This document shows positions 1-11,328 of a stretch of DNA of 64,000 nt, piece after piece. Position 1 is the stretch's first letter; the number at the start of each line of letters is the position of its first letter. Source of the DNA: Amycolatopsis jiangsuensis (lineage in GTDB: Bacteria > Actinomycetota > Actinomycetes > Mycobacteriales > Pseudonocardiaceae); contig NZ_JACHMG010000001.1 in NCBI RefSeq assembly GCF_014204865.1, forward strand, positions 4,924,501 through 4,988,500, written 5' to 3'. The position numbers and the translations under genes are program-made. The notes under the pieces were generated by a model. That model made no database searches. It saw only the letters and a list, made by a program, of their open reading frames with translations, and was not told the DNA's origin.

Positions 1-830
1 AGCACGTCGTCGTCCATGAACAGCACGTTCGCGTGCTCGGTTGCGGTGTGCCCTGCCACCTCGTAGAGGCCGCGGGTGAAGCCGCCAGCGCCGCCGAGGT
101 TCGGCTGCTTGATGTAGTGCAGCTTGTCGCCGAGGTCCTTCGCGACCTGCCCGAAGCCGTCGCGCGACTCGACCAGGTCGGTGCCCTGGTCGGCGACGTA
201 GATGGCGTCGAGGGTGTCGAGGGAGTTCACGTCCGCGGCGAGGGCCTGGAGGTTCTTCAGGCAGTCGTCGGCGCGGTTCATCGTGCAGATGGTGACCGCG
301 GTCGGGCGGATCTTCTCCGGCGCGTCGACGGTCCAGCGGACCTGCTCGACCCGCAGCGTCTGGCCGCCTTCGGTCTCCAGGTCGAGCCACAGCGCGCCGC
401 CGTCGTGGAACTTGTCCAGCGGTGCGGTGAGCGTGACCTTCTGGCCCTTCGCGCCGGCCACCTGCTCGGCGGCCACCACGCGGGCGTCGCCCTCCAGGTC
501 GGAGGCACCGACCGAGAGCAGCCCGTCACCGGTCACCACGGCCTCGACGGCGACCTCGGTCGCGGTGGTCCAGCGCTGCCAGTAGGTGGCCGGGAACCGG
601 CCGAAGTAGGTGTTGCCGGTGATCTTCGCGGACGGCTCGAGCGAGACGCTGCCGCGCTCCCGCAGTGCGTTGCCCTGCTCGACCTCGGCGTAGAGGTCCT
701 TGCTGACGATCGGCGCCGGCCCGGCGAACAGCCACCGCTGGGCCGTCAGCCGGCCCTGGGGTGCGTGCTCGGCGAACCGCGTCTCGCCCGCGGGGGCGGT
801 CTCGGCGACCGGGGCTGCTTTACCGGGCAT
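1..830 (-). CDS. glfT2: Galactofuranosyltransferase GlfT2 (N-terminal part, cut by window edge)
   Basis: Polymerising galactofuranosyltransferase that builds the galactan chain of arabinogalactan on a decaprenyl-linked acceptor at the cytoplasmic face of the membrane. The visible 276 residues match the start of mycobacterial GlfT2: a beta-sandwich N-terminal region with the phrase FPATYWQRWTT, then the GT-A core with TICTMNRADDC, a QPNLGGAGGF stretch and the metal-binding DDD at residues 273-275, right at the window edge. The ATG at 830 is preceded by GGAGAA inside the end of the upstream gtrA-like gene, and only 5 bases separate the two, so they are one operon. The C-terminal part lies outside the window. 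In M. tuberculosis glfT2 sits beside glf; here it has moved next to the gtrA/dprE genes. Confidence 0.93.
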   Translation of the reverse strand, partial: MPGKAAPVAETAPAGETRFAEHAPQGRLTAQRWLFAGPAPIVSKDLYAEVEQGNALRERGSVSLEPSAKITGNTYFGRFPATYWQRWTTATEVAVEAVVTGDGLLSVGASDLEGDARVVAAEQVAGAKGQKVTLTAPLDKFHDGGALWLDLETEGGQTLRVEQVRWTVDAPEKIRPTAVTICTMNRADDCLKNLQALAADVNSLDTLDAIYVADQGTDLVESRDGFGQVAKDLGDKLHYIKQPNLGGAGGFTRGLYEVAGHTATEHANVLFMDDDV

Positions 831-835
831 CGAAC

Positions 836-1294
836 TCAGTTCTCCTTTACCGGCCGTTCACGGAACACGACCCACTTGAGCATGACGAAATTGATCACCG
901 TAGCCGTCGCCTGCGACACGACCCAGGCGAGCGTCGCCTTCCACGCCGATTCCGGCAGCACGTGCAGCATCAGCTGGTTCACGCCGACGGCGACGAAGAA
1001 CGTGACTACGTAGAGCAGGACGAAAGCGCCCACCTGGGAGTTCCCGTCGCGCCGTCCGCCGGCGAAGGTGAACCGGCGGTTGAGGAAGAACGCCGTGGTC
1101 GTGCCCACGACGAAACTGATCGCGCGGGCCACGTCCACCCACGGCACCGCGTCCATGCCGACGGCCCTGAGCAGCGAATACGTGCCCAGGTCGAGCAGGG
1201 CGCAGAAGCCGCCGATCAGGCCGAAGCGGATCAGCTGGCCCAGGAGGCCGGGGCCGGCCTGCGCCATGTCGCTCTGCGGTTCTGTAGCCACCAC
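836..1294 (-). CDS. GtrA-family small membrane protein
   Basis: A 152-residue protein with four predicted membrane segments and the GtrA signature (LIRFGLIGGFCALLDLG near the N-terminus and FFLNRRFTF before the third segment). GtrA proteins help move polyprenyl-linked sugars or anchor glycosyltransferases. In mycobacteria the homologue Rv3789 lies beside dprE1 and is tied to arabinogalactan synthesis, and here the gene diverges from dprE1. The GTG at 1294 is chosen because AGAAGG lies 7 bases upstream; the ATG at 1267 has no such site. It is followed after 5 bases by glfT2. The role as a decaprenyl-phospho-arabinose partner is inferred from position. Confidence 0.88.
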   Translation of the reverse strand: MVATEPQSDMAQAGPGLLGQLIRFGLIGGFCALLDLGTYSLLRAVGMDAVPWVDVARAISFVVGTTTAFFLNRRFTFAGGRRDGNSQVGAFVLLYVVTFFVAVGVNQLMLHVLPESAWKATLAWVVSQATATVINFVMLKWVVFRERPVKEN

Positions 1295-1438
1295 TGGAAT
1301 ACCTTCTCGGCGGATTGCGTCGGTGTCCGTACAAGCCGCCACTGCGGCTCGGACGCTTGTGCCTTGATGCGCAAAGTGTAGAAGCGGCCGCTTCAGGGTC
1401 ACGTTCCGGGCGCCTTTCGGCGTGGCTACCCTGGTCGA

Positions 1439-2809
1439 GTGACCCAAGCATCCGAGACACAGCGCCGCACGCTCACCGGCTGGGGCCGCACCGCCGGCAC
1501 CGTCGCCGACGTGCTGCGGACGCGCGACGTGGAGGCCATCGCCCGCGCGGTCTCGTCCGCCGGTCCGCGCGGGGTCATCGCCCGCGGCCTCGGCCGTTCC
1601 TACGGCGATCCGGCGCAGAACGCCGGCGGCCTGGTGGTCGACCTGACCGCGCTCGAGACGATCCACTCGATCGACCCGGACAGCGGCCTGGTCGACCTCG
1701 ATGCCGGCGTCAGCCTCGACAAGCTGATGCGCGAGGCCCTGCCCTACGGCCTGTGGGTCCCGGTCCTGCCCGGCACCCGCCAGGTGACCATCGGCGGCGC
1801 GATCGCCAACGACATCCACGGCAAGAACCACCATTCGGCCGGCAGCTTCGGCAACCACGTGGTCTCGCTGGACCTGCTCACCGCGGACGGCAAGGTCCGC
1901 ACGCTCACCCCGGAAGGCCCGGATTCGGAGCTGTTCTGGGCGACCGTGGCCGGCATCGGGCTGACCGGGATCATCCTGCGCGCCACGATCCGGATGACCA
2001 AGACCGAGACCGCCTACTTCATCGTCGACAACGACCGCACCGACGACCTCGACGGCACCCTCGCGCTGATCAGCGACGGCTCCGACGACGACTACACCTA
2101 CTCGTCGGTCTGGTTCGACACGATCAACAAGGGCACCAAACTCGGTCGTGGCGCGTTCGCCCGTGGCTCGCTGGCCAAGCTCGACGACCTGCCACCGAAG
2201 CTGCGCGCCGAGCCGCTGAAGTTCTCCGCGCCGAAGCTGCTGACCGTGCCGGACGTGTTCCCGAACGGCCTGATGAACAAGCTTTCCCTCAGCGCCATCG
2301 GTGAGTTCTACTACCGCTCGACGCCCAAACAGGGCCGTGGCTCGATCCAGAACATCACCGCCTTCTACCACATGCTCGACCTGGTCGGAGAGTGGAATCG
2401 CGGCTACGGCAGCAAGGGCTTCCTGCAGTACCAGTTCAGCACTCCGATCGGGGCGAACGAGAGCCTCCGCGCGATCGTGGAGAAGGTCGCGCACTCCGGG
2501 CACTATTCGGCGCTGAACGTGTTCAAGCAGATGGGCAAGGGAAACCGCGCGCCGCTGTCGTTCCCGGACACCGGGTGGATGGTCTGCCTCGACTTCCCGA
2601 TCAAGCCCGGCCTGAGCGCGCTGTGCCAGGATCTGGACGAGATGGTCCTCGCCGCGGGCGGGCGGCTCTACACCGCGAAGGACTCGCGGACGTCGCCGGA
2701 GACGTTCGCGCGGATGTACCCGCGGCTGGAGGAATGGCGCAAGATCCGCGCCTCTGTTGACCCCGAAGGCGTTTTCGCCTCTGACATGAGCCGGAGGCTC
2801 GCACTGTGA
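1439..2809 (+). CDS. dprE1: Decaprenylphospho-beta-D-ribofuranose 2-oxidase DprE1
   Basis: FAD-dependent oxidase that converts decaprenylphosphoryl-ribose to the 2-keto intermediate, the first half of the epimerisation that supplies decaprenylphosphoryl-arabinose for cell-wall arabinan. The 456 residues match the family length. The VAO-type FAD domain is visible ([16 protein letters not shown] near residues 46-61, [13 protein letters not shown] near 118-130). The cysteine that covalently binds benzothiazinone drugs in M. tuberculosis (Cys387) is present as Cys383 in [11 protein letters not shown]. The GTG start at 1439 begins a typical N-terminus with GWGRT. The stop overlaps the GTG of dprE2 by 4 bases, so the two subunits are translationally coupled. 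Confidence 0.97.
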   Translation: MTQASETQRRTLTGWGRTAGTVADVLRTRDVEAIARAVSSAGPRGVIARGLGRSYGDPAQNAGGLVVDLTALETIHSIDPDSGLVDLDAGVSLDKLMREALPYGLWVPVLPGTRQVTIGGAIANDIHGKNHHSAGSFGNHVVSLDLLTADGKVRTLTPEGPDSELFWATVAGIGLTGIILRATIRMTKTETAYFIVDNDRTDDLDGTLALISDGSDDDYTYSSVWFDTINKGTKLGRGAFARGSLAKLDDLPPKLRAEPLKFSAPKLLTVPDVFPNGLMNKLSLSAIGEFYYRSTPKQGRGSIQNITAFYHMLDLVGEWNRGYGSKGFLQYQFSTPIGANESLRAIVEKVAHSGHYSALNVFKQMGKGNRAPLSFPDTGWMVCLDFPIKPGLSALCQDLDEMVLAAGGRLYTAKDSRTSPETFARMYPRLEEWRKIRASVDPEGVFASDMSRRLAL

Positions 2810-3561
2810 TCGACGCGGTCGGTAACCCCCAGTCCCTGTTGCTGCTCGGCGGCACGTCCGACATCGCGCTGGCGATCGCGGAGAAGTACCTCGCGGAGAA
2901 GCCGCTGCGGGTGGTGCTCGCCGCCCGGCAGTCGCCCCGGCTGGAGGCCGCCGCGCAGCGTCTGAAGGACCGCGGCGCGGAGGTGTCCACGGTGGCCTTC
3001 GACGCGAAGGACACCGCCTCGCACCCGAAGGTGCTGGACGAGGCCTTCGCCGGCGGGGACATCGACGTCGCAGTGGTCGCGTTCGGCCTGCTCGGGGACG
3101 CCGAGGAGGTCTGGCAGGACCACGCGAAGGCAGTCGAGCTGGCCACGGTGAACTACGCGTCCGCGGTGTCGGTGGGCGTGGCGCTGTCGGAGAAGCTCAA
3201 GACGCAGGGCCACGGCAAGATCATCGCGCTCTCCTCGGTGGCAGGCGAACGCGTGCGCCGGTCGAACTTCGTGTACGGCTCGACGAAGGCCGGTTTCGAC
3301 GGCTTCTACCTCGGCCTCGGCGAAGCCCTCACGCCGTACGGTGTGCAGACGACGGTGGTCCGCCCCGGGCACGTCAAGACCAAGATGACCGACGGCATGC
3401 AGCCCGCCCCGCTGGCGGTGACCGCCGAACAGGTAGCGGACATCGCAGTGGACGCCGCCCGCCGAGGCAAGGAACTGGTCTGGGCCCCGGCACCGATGCG
3501 CCTGATGCTGTCGATCCTGCGGCACGTTCCGCGCCCGATCTTCCGCAAGCTGCCGATCTGA
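2806..3561 (+). CDS. dprE2: Decaprenylphospho-2-keto-ribose reductase DprE2
   Basis: Short-chain dehydrogenase that reduces the keto product of DprE1 with NADH to give decaprenylphosphoryl-beta-D-arabinofuranose, the only arabinose donor for cell-wall arabinan. The 251-residue protein shows the Rossmann motif GGTSDIA near residues 14-20, the catalytic serine region [11 protein letters not shown], and the YGSTK catalytic tyrosine/lysine pair. The start overlaps the dprE1 stop (GTGA). The pair and its order are the same as in mycobacteria and corynebacteria. About 180 bases of non-coding sequence follow before the convergent regulator gene. Confidence 0.96.
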   Translation: MIDAVGNPQSLLLLGGTSDIALAIAEKYLAEKPLRVVLAARQSPRLEAAAQRLKDRGAEVSTVAFDAKDTASHPKVLDEAFAGGDIDVAVVAFGLLGDAEEVWQDHAKAVELATVNYASAVSVGVALSEKLKTQGHGKIIALSSVAGERVRRSNFVYGSTKAGFDGFYLGLGEALTPYGVQTTVVRPGHVKTKMTDGMQPAPLAVTAEQVADIAVDAARRGKELVWAPAPMRLMLSILRHVPRPIFRKLPI

Positions 3562-3741
3562 ACCAGTACCGCGTCGGCGCGTCGAAAACGAACACCTCGC
3601 GGCGAACGGATCCGGAAACCGCTACCCCGGCTCTTATCGGCGCGATACCGGGAAACCGGCACGACGTTCGTTGTACTGCCGCCGCTGATTGTTGGCGACC
3701 CGGGGCCGGGGGTGGGTCTTCTCCGGAAGCCGCGGTCGCCG

Positions 3742-3990
3742 TCACAGTTCTTCGCGCGGCGGCCGCAGCCCTTCGATCAGCGCGCCCGCGTCCAGGTCGA
3801 GCCCCTCGGCGAATTTGAGCAGGTTGTGCAGGTTCACGTTGCGCAGTCCGCGTTCCACCTGGCTGACGAACGTCCAGTGCACTCCGGCCCGGTCGGCCAG
3901 CTGCTCCTGGCTCACCCCGAGCGCGTGCCTGCGTTCGCGAACCCGTTCACCAAGGGTCCGCGTCGCCGGGGAAAGGGGTGCTCTGGCCAT
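3742..3990 (-). CDS. XRE-family helix-turn-helix regulator
   Basis: An 82-residue DNA-binding protein that is almost all helix-turn-helix domain (about residues 12-68: LGERVRERRHALGVSQEQLADRAGVH). It resembles small Cro/CI-type repressors with no sensor domain. The target is unknown. An imperfect inverted repeat of CACACA type lies just upstream and could be an autoregulatory operator. The gene stands alone between dprE2 and the ubiA operon, facing neither operon directly, so no role in wall synthesis can be claimed. Confidence 0.85.
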   Translation of the reverse strand: MARAPLSPATRTLGERVRERRHALGVSQEQLADRAGVHWTFVSQVERGLRNVNLHNLLKFAEGLDLDAGALIEGLRPPREEL

Positions 3991-4001
3991 CGTCGGTTAA
4001 T

Positions 4002-4054
4002 CACACACATCCACGGCATCGAGCACCAGAGCGCGAATGATCAGATGGTGTGTG
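4002..4054. promoter_or_regulatory. Imperfect inverted repeat upstream of XRE gene
   Basis: CACACACATC at 4002-4011 and GATGGTGTGTG at 4044-4054 are inverted copies that differ by one inserted base. They sit 12 to 64 bases upstream of the regulator start in a 259-base non-coding stretch (3991-4249) that is less GC-rich than its surroundings. A repressor operator is possible but unproven. Nothing else was recognised in the stretch. Confidence 0.3.
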
Positions 4055-4249
4055 CTCAGAGCATTTATGTCTTGCCAGGTGCCGCCGGGAAACGGTGTCT
4101 CACCGGTATACCTGTCAGCACTCGTGAACGGTGGAACCGGGCGAGTGATGTTTCGGCAATCGTCGCCGACGATTCCGGGAATGGACCGAAAATCGTCGCC
4201 GGCGACCGAACTGGCACCAGTCCCTCAGCCGGTCAGGCCGACGGGACAC

Positions 4250-5334
4250 TCACAGGTAGAAAGACAGGGCCAGGGTGACGACCCAGGCCACGCCCAGCAC
4301 CTGCAGGACACGGTCGCGCAGGGCGATCTCGTCGGGGGCGCCCGCGTTGCCGCCGTCGACGTCGACCGCGTAGCGCAGTACCGCGATCACGAACGGGACC
4401 ATCGAGACCACCGCCCACACCGAATTGTGCTCGGTCTGGCGGATCTCGAACGCCCACAGGCAGTAGGACATGATCAGGATGGCCGCCGACGTGGCCCAGA
4501 CGAACCGCAGGTAGCTGGCCGAGTACTTCTTCAGCGACGAGCGGATCTTCGCGCCCGTGCGCTCGAACAGCATGATCTCCGCGTACCGCTTTCCTGCCAC
4601 CATGAACAGCGAGCCGAACGCGGTGACCAGCAGGAACCACTGCGACATCGCGATGCCGCCCGCCACACCGCCTGCGATCGAGCGCATCAGGAAGCCCGAG
4701 CCGACGATGGCCAGATCGACCACCGGCTGGTGCTTGAGGCCGAAGCAGTAACCCAGCTGCACGGCCTCGTACACCGCGAGCACGATGGCCAGCCGCCAGT
4801 CCGCGGCGAACGACACCGCGAGCCCGGCAAGGAAGAACACGACCGCGGCGCCGTAAGCCGCGCCGACCGGCACGATCCCGGCCGCGATCGGCCGGTTCCG
4901 CTTGGTCGGGTGTGCCCGGTCGGCCTCCACGTCGACGGCGTCGTTGATGAGGTAGACCGACGAGGCGGTGAGCGAGAACGCCACGAACGCGATGAGAGCG
5001 TCGACGACCAGCTCGGTACGGTTCGTCGCCTTCGAGAACGCAAAGAACGGCGCGGCGAACACCAGGACGTTCTTCACCCACTGCTTCGGCCGGGCCGTCT
5101 TGACCACGCCGAGCACCAGCTTGGCCGGGCTCGGCGTGGCGGCGGCCGGAGCGGCAGCGGACGACTCAGGAGTGGACGACTCGGCCCTGGAGGACTCAGA
5201 GCTGGACGGCTCGGCGGACGCAGCGGCTTCGACCGGCTCAGCGGGCGATTCCGCGGTGGGCCCTGCGGCCTCGGCGGACTCGTCCGCCGTGGACACCTCG
5301 GTCTCGTTCTCGGCTCGCTCGTCGGTCGTTTCGC

Positions 5335-5338
<4 letters not shown>
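4250..5338 (-). CDS. ubiA: UbiA-family decaprenyl-phosphate phosphoribosyltransferase
   Basis: Integral membrane prenyltransferase that joins decaprenyl phosphate to 5-phosphoribosyl diphosphate, giving decaprenylphosphoryl-5-phosphoribose, the entry step to the arabinan donor. Residues from about 75 onward match the UbiA superfamily, with a first Asp-rich motif (NDAVDVEAD) and about nine membrane segments. The first 70 residues are an unusual acidic, Ser/Ala/Pro-rich low-complexity tail on the cytoplasmic side. The ATG overlaps the stop of the phosphatase gene upstream (ATGA). The assignment as DPPR synthase rather than another UbiA enzyme rests on the operon with glf and the PAP2 phosphatase. 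Confidence 0.93.
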
Positions 5339-7132
<1,794 letters not shown>

Positions 7133-7157
7133 TCACCCAGACCACACACAGAGAAGC

Positions 7158-9170
7158 ATGCCTGCACCGGACACCTTCTGGAGCTACGCCGCCGGGATCG
7201 CCACCTACCTGGCCGTGCTGGCGGTCCCCGGCGGCCTGATCGGCCGGGCGGCCGGCCTGCGCGGCTGGGCGCTGGCGGGACTCGCGCCGCTGCTCAGCTA
7301 CGCCGTCACCGGCCTGGCCGGCCCGTGGCTGGCGAAAGCCGGCCTGCCCTACACCGTGCTCACCGCCGCCGTCTGCACGGTGGCGCTGGCGGCGGTCGCA
7401 TACGGCGCGAGACGGCTCCTCGTCGCGCGCGGCTGGCTCAGGGCGGGTGCGGAGGAACCGCCGTCGGCCTGGACCGCGCGGGAGCACTGGGCGGTCGCCG
7501 TGTGCGTGGTGGTGGCGACAGCGCTGTCGATCGCCGTGGTGCTCTCCGCGCGCGGCGGCACCACCGCGGTGTTCCAGCGCTGGGACACGGTGTTCCACGC
7601 GAACGGCATCCGCTACATCGCCGAAACCGGCGACGGCTCACTGACCGGCATGGGCACGCTCAACTGGTACCCGGACGGCTCGTTCTACCCGAACGGCTAC
7701 CACCTGGTCGGCGCGCTCGTGTACCAGATCTCCGGCACGAGCATCCCGGTCACGCTCAACGCGATCACCATGCCGGTCGCGGGCCTCTTCGCAGTGTCGA
7801 TGGTCGCGCTGATCCGGCAGCTCGGCGGACGTGCGGTGCATGCCGGCTGCACCGCTCTCGTCGCCGCGGGAGCGACCACGGGCGCGTACGAATCCGTGTC
7901 GAGCGGCCTGCTCCCGTACGCGCTGGGCATCGTGCTCACGCCGCTCGCGGTGGTCGCGTTGCAGCGGTTCCTCGTACGGCCGGGCGTGGACACCGGCCTG
8001 GTGCTCGCGCTCACCGCGGACGGCCTGTTGATCGCGCATTCGAGCGCGCTGTTCGGCGCGGTGCTCTTCGCCCTGCCGCTGGTCTTGCAGCGCTGGTACC
8101 GCTCGTTGCGCCGCCGGCCCGTGGACGGGGTACCGGACGGGCGCTCCGCGGGCCGCGTGCTCGGCGGGGACATCCTGCGGACGGTGCCGGTGATGCTGGT
8201 CAGCGTGCTGCTGGCCGCGCCGCAGATCTTCGGCGCGATCGGCTTCACCTCCGGGTCCTACCCGTACTACGGGTGGAATTCGAACCTGTCGATCCCGCAT
8301 TCGCTGAAGCTGCTGGTCACGTTTCAGCAGGTGTTGAACCGTCCGCAGATCTGGCTCACCGTGCTGCTCGTCGCCGGGGTGCTGGCCTTCCGCACGCTCG
8401 GCCGGATGCGCTGGGTGCTGATGTCCGCGCTGGGGATTTCCGCGTTCTTCGTGCTCGTGGCCTCCTACGGCTACCTGCCGTGGGTGGTGTCGCTGTCGCG
8501 GCCGTGGTGGAACGACCGCTACCGGCTGATGGCGCTCGCCGCGATCCCGCTGTGTCTGCTCGCCGGGCACGGGATGGCGGAGCTGCAACGGTGGATCGCC
8601 CGGCTGGCCCGCAGTGGCGCGTGGGCTCGTTCACGACCGCAGGTGCTGGCGCGGCTCGGCGCGGTGACCGGCGTGGTCGTGATCGCCGCGATGGCAGTGC
8701 TGACCGGCGGGTTCTACCGCAGCGCGAACGCCACCGCGGTGTCGTTCCTGTACTACAACGGCCCCGAAGGCTCGGTCACGCCACCGGTGAGCGCGGACGA
8801 AATCGACGCCATCGCACGGCTGGGCACGATGGGCATCCCGGCGCGGGAGAAGGTGCTGAACGACCGGATGGACGGCACCGCGTGGATGTACGCGCTGAGC
8901 GGCGTGCACCCGGTCGCGGCCCACTACGACGGCGGCGGCCGGGTCTCCCCGGACGCGATGTACCTGGCCCGGCACTTCCGCGACTACGACACCGATCCGC
9001 AGGTCCGCGCCGCGGTCCACCGGCTCGACGTGCACCACGTGCTGGTCGGCAGCGGCACGATCCGCAAGGACACCCCGATCGCACCCGGGCTGACCGGTCT
9101 GGACGGCCGTGACTTCCTGCGCCTGGACTACCGGAACCCGGGCGCGGCCATCTACACGATCGTGCGGTAG
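7158..9170 (+). CDS. Large polytopic membrane protein, DUF6541-like (copy 1)
   Basis: A 670-residue membrane protein of unproven function. It has about 12-14 hydrophobic segments and a large extracytoplasmic-looking part at the end (from about residue 520). It is a clear paralogue of the protein at 13942-15861, sharing AGLRGW, the phrase NGIRYIAETGDGSL, LNWY, PNGYHL and the C-terminal RFRDYDTDP-like stretch. The family resembles DUF6541 proteins of Pseudonocardiales. The topology and a conserved aspartate/histidine-rich first loop recall GT-C glycosyltransferases that use polyprenyl-linked sugars, which would suit the neighbouring glf/ubiA operon; this is inference. The ATG at 7158 follows GAGAAG and begins directly before the first membrane segment. 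Confidence 0.85.
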   Translation: MPAPDTFWSYAAGIATYLAVLAVPGGLIGRAAGLRGWALAGLAPLLSYAVTGLAGPWLAKAGLPYTVLTAAVCTVALAAVAYGARRLLVARGWLRAGAEEPPSAWTAREHWAVAVCVVVATALSIAVVLSARGGTTAVFQRWDTVFHANGIRYIAETGDGSLTGMGTLNWYPDGSFYPNGYHLVGALVYQISGTSIPVTLNAITMPVAGLFAVSMVALIRQLGGRAVHAGCTALVAAGATTGAYESVSSGLLPYALGIVLTPLAVVALQRFLVRPGVDTGLVLALTADGLLIAHSSALFGAVLFALPLVLQRWYRSLRRRPVDGVPDGRSAGRVLGGDILRTVPVMLVSVLLAAPQIFGAIGFTSGSYPYYGWNSNLSIPHSLKLLVTFQQVLNRPQIWLTVLLVAGVLAFRTLGRMRWVLMSALGISAFFVLVASYGYLPWVVSLSRPWWNDRYRLMALAAIPLCLLAGHGMAELQRWIARLARSGAWARSRPQVLARLGAVTGVVVIAAMAVLTGGFYRSANATAVSFLYYNGPEGSVTPPVSADEIDAIARLGTMGIPAREKVLNDRMDGTAWMYALSGVHPVAAHYDGGGRVSPDAMYLARHFRDYDTDPQVRAAVHRLDVHHVLVGSGTIRKDTPIAPGLTGLDGRDFLRLDYRNPGAAIYTIVR

Positions 9171-9174
9171 CGGG

Positions 9175-9216
9175 CTCCTCGTGATCGCGGCTCCCCACGA
9201 CCGCGACCACGAGGAG
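9175..9216. terminator. Strong hairpin between convergent genes
   Basis: Sixteen-base arms (CTCCTCGTGATCGCGG and its complement) pair with one mismatch around a 10-base loop, starting 4 bases after the stop of the membrane-protein gene. The gene on the other strand ends at 9392. The position suits an intrinsic terminator, perhaps working in both directions; there is no clear T-tract. The remaining bases up to 9391 hold nothing recognisable. Confidence 0.6.
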
Positions 9217-9391
9217 TTCCTGCCCGGCTGCCCCCACCGGGCGAGAAGACGGCTCCCCCTCGAGCCGCTCCCCCTCTCCTCACCGTCTTGACGGCCGTGC
9301 GCTGGCCGAGGTTTCCCACGACCGCCGAACCCACCCGAACGGACCAGCCACCCTGCCCGATCGGCAGGCGCAGAGCCGAGGGCCTGCCGGG

Positions 9392-10279
9392 CTACTCCTC
9401 GCGCAGCTCCGGCAGCACGGTGTCGACCACCTGCTCCAGCACCGATTCGTGGCCCTCGTACGGCCCGGTGGAGCGCGGCCAGTGCGCGATGACGTCGGTG
9501 AAGCCCAGCGCACGGGCCCGTTCGACACCGTCGCGGAACGCGTCCACACTGCTCAGCGAGTAGACCGGCGCCGCGTCGAGTGACAGGTGCCGCTCGATCG
9601 TCGTGCTGTCGCGGCCGGCTGCCTCGAGGCGTTCGTCGAAGACCCGCACGAGCTCGGCGATGCCCTGCCACCATTCGTCGATGGTGGTGCCGCCGCGGCC
9701 GGTGGTGACCCAGCCGGCGCCGAACCGCGCGGCCAGCGTCATGGTGCGCGGGCCGTTCGCCGCCACCACGAACGGCAGCCGCGGCCGCTGGACGGTGCCA
9801 GGCAGGTTCCGCGCGCCCACCGCGGTGTAGTACTCGCCGGAGTAGTCGAACCGGTCGGTCATCAGCAGCCCGTCGAGTGCTTCGGTGAACTCGGTGAACC
9901 GGTCCACGCGCTGCCGGGTGGTGAGCTTCGGCGCGTCGATGACCTGCGCGTCGTAGTACGCGTTGTCCACCCCGGCGCCGACGCCGAGCACGAACCGGCC
10001 GTCGGACACGTCGTCGAGGGTGATCAGCTCGCGCGCGAACGGCACCGGATGCCGCGCGACCGGCGAGGCGACGAAGGTGCCCAGCCGGATCCGTGACGTG
10101 ACCATGGCCGCCGCGGTGAGCGTGGGCACCGCGGAGAACCACGGGCCGTCCACCAGGGACCGCCAGCCCAGGTGGTCGTAGGTCCACGCATGGTCGAAGC
10201 CGTACTCCTCGGCGGCCCGCCACTTCGGCTCGGCCGCCCACCAACGATCTTCCGGAAGGATCACGATGCCTGCTCGCAC
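9392..10279 (-). CDS. LLM-class flavin-dependent oxidoreductase
   Basis: A 295-residue TIM-barrel oxidoreductase of the bacterial luciferase superfamily, which uses reduced FMN or F420. Features include the N-terminal strand RAGIVILPEDRWW, TYDHLGWRSL, RIRLGTFVASPVARHPVPFARELITLDDVSDGR and PFVVAANGPRTMTLAARFGAGW, all typical of the family. The substrate is unknown. The GTG at 10279 is chosen because it begins exactly at the first barrel strand; a longer reading would run through the divergent HAD gene. It is not close enough in sequence to LuxA or LuxB to be called a luciferase. Confidence 0.9.
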   Translation of the reverse strand: MRAGIVILPEDRWWAAEPKWRAAEEYGFDHAWTYDHLGWRSLVDGPWFSAVPTLTAAAMVTSRIRLGTFVASPVARHPVPFARELITLDDVSDGRFVLGVGAGVDNAYYDAQVIDAPKLTTRQRVDRFTEFTEALDGLLMTDRFDYSGEYYTAVGARNLPGTVQRPRLPFVVAANGPRTMTLAARFGAGWVTTGRGGTTIDEWWQGIAELVRVFDERLEAAGRDSTTIERHLSLDAAPVYSLSSVDAFRDGVERARALGFTDVIAHWPRSTGPYEGHESVLEQVVDTVLPELREE

Positions 10280-10346
10280 GCTGTCCGACCGTAGTGCCCG
10301 GCACCGGCATTCGCTCCGACGGGCGGCGCCGGAGGACAATGTCGTC

Positions 10347-11162
10347 GTGGAGAAACCCCGGTTGATCGCGTCCGACGTCGACGGCACCCTGCTCGGCCCC
10401 AGCGAAATCGTCACCGAGCGCACGGTGGCCGTGGTGCGGCGGGTGCTCGCGGACGGGGTGCCGTTCGTGCTGTGCACCGGACGGCCGCCCCGGTGGATCG
10501 CACCGATCTCGCAGCCGCTCGGCCTCACCGGCTACGCGGTATGCGCGAACGGCGCGGTGCTGCTCGACATCGGCACCGATTCCGTGGTCGAGGTGCACGG
10601 GCAGCTGGAGCCGATGCTGCTGCACGACCTGGCCGACGCGCTCGACAAGGCGCTGCCCGGATGCCGGCTGGCGGCCGAGCGGATCGACCTCGGCCCGGCC
10701 GACCACAGCATGCGCAACTTCGTGATCGAGCCGGACTACCACAATCCGTGGGGGGACGGTGAGGGTCGCGTCGCGATGCGTGGCGAGGTGCTCGGCAAAC
10801 CGGCGATCAAGCTGCTGATCAGCCGCCGCGGGATGAGTTCGGAGGAGATGGCCGAGGCAGTCCGCGCGGTGCTGGACGACTCGGTGGACGTCACGTACTC
10901 GTCCTCCGGCGGGTTGATCGAGCTGTCCGCGCACGGGATCACCAAGGCCCACGGACTCGCCGATGTGGCCGCCCGCTTCGACGTGCCCGCGGAGTCGGTG
11001 ATCGCCTTCGGCGACATGCCCAACGACGTGGAGATGCTCCGGTGGGCAGGGCACGGTGTCGCGATGGCGAACGGGCACGAGCAGGCGCTGGCCGCCGCGG
11101 ACGAGGTCACCGGCCCGGTCACCGAGGACGGCGTGGCCCAGGTGCTGGAACGCTGGTTCTGA
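10347..11162 (+). CDS. HAD-superfamily Cof-type phosphatase
   Basis: A 271-residue hydrolase that removes phosphate from small metabolites such as sugar or nucleotide phosphates; the substrate is not known. Motif I is DVDGTLLG (nucleophile and acid/base aspartates), motif II is LCTGRPP, the conserved lysine lies in GKPAIKLL, and motif IV is AFGDMPNDVEML. The cap domain between motifs II and III is of the Cof (C2) type. The GTG at 10347 follows GGAGG and stands just before the first strand. It diverges from the LLM gene with 67 bases between starts. The last 27 bases of the gene are repeated downstream. Confidence 0.92.
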   Translation: MEKPRLIASDVDGTLLGPSEIVTERTVAVVRRVLADGVPFVLCTGRPPRWIAPISQPLGLTGYAVCANGAVLLDIGTDSVVEVHGQLEPMLLHDLADALDKALPGCRLAAERIDLGPADHSMRNFVIEPDYHNPWGDGEGRVAMRGEVLGKPAIKLLISRRGMSSEEMAEAVRAVLDDSVDVTYSSSGGLIELSAHGITKAHGLADVAARFDVPAESVIAFGDMPNDVEMLRWAGHGVAMANGHEQALAAADEVTGPVTEDGVAQVLERWF

Positions 11163-11287
11163 CCACTTCCGTGCCGCTCGACGCGCGGGGGGGGGTGGCC
11201 GAGACGCCGAGAACGCTGGTTCTGGCCCCTCCCGCGCCCCAGACACGGGCAGCGTGGCCCAGGTGCTGGAACGCTGGTCGTGACCAC
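11131..11287. repeat. Direct repeat of the 3' end of the HAD gene
   Basis: The 36 bases at 11131-11166, which encode the last residues VAQVLERW and the stop of the HAD phosphatase, recur at 11252-11287 with two mismatches. A weaker third copy (gaacgctggttct) lies near 11210, and a run of nine G occurs at about 11188-11196. The copies lie in non-coding sequence between convergent genes, so this looks like a small local duplication. No other gene is seen in 11163-11328. Confidence 0.7.
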
Positions 11288-11328
11288 ACCGCGCCTCCGG
11301 ACGTGGGGAGCGGGGCTGCGGCCGGGAG

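Noticed and set aside
836..2503. Very long open frame covering the gtrA gene and the antisense of dprE1
   Set aside because: Only the last 152 codons match a family (GtrA) and a ribosome-binding site marks the true GTG start. The rest is antisense of dprE1 and reflects high GC.
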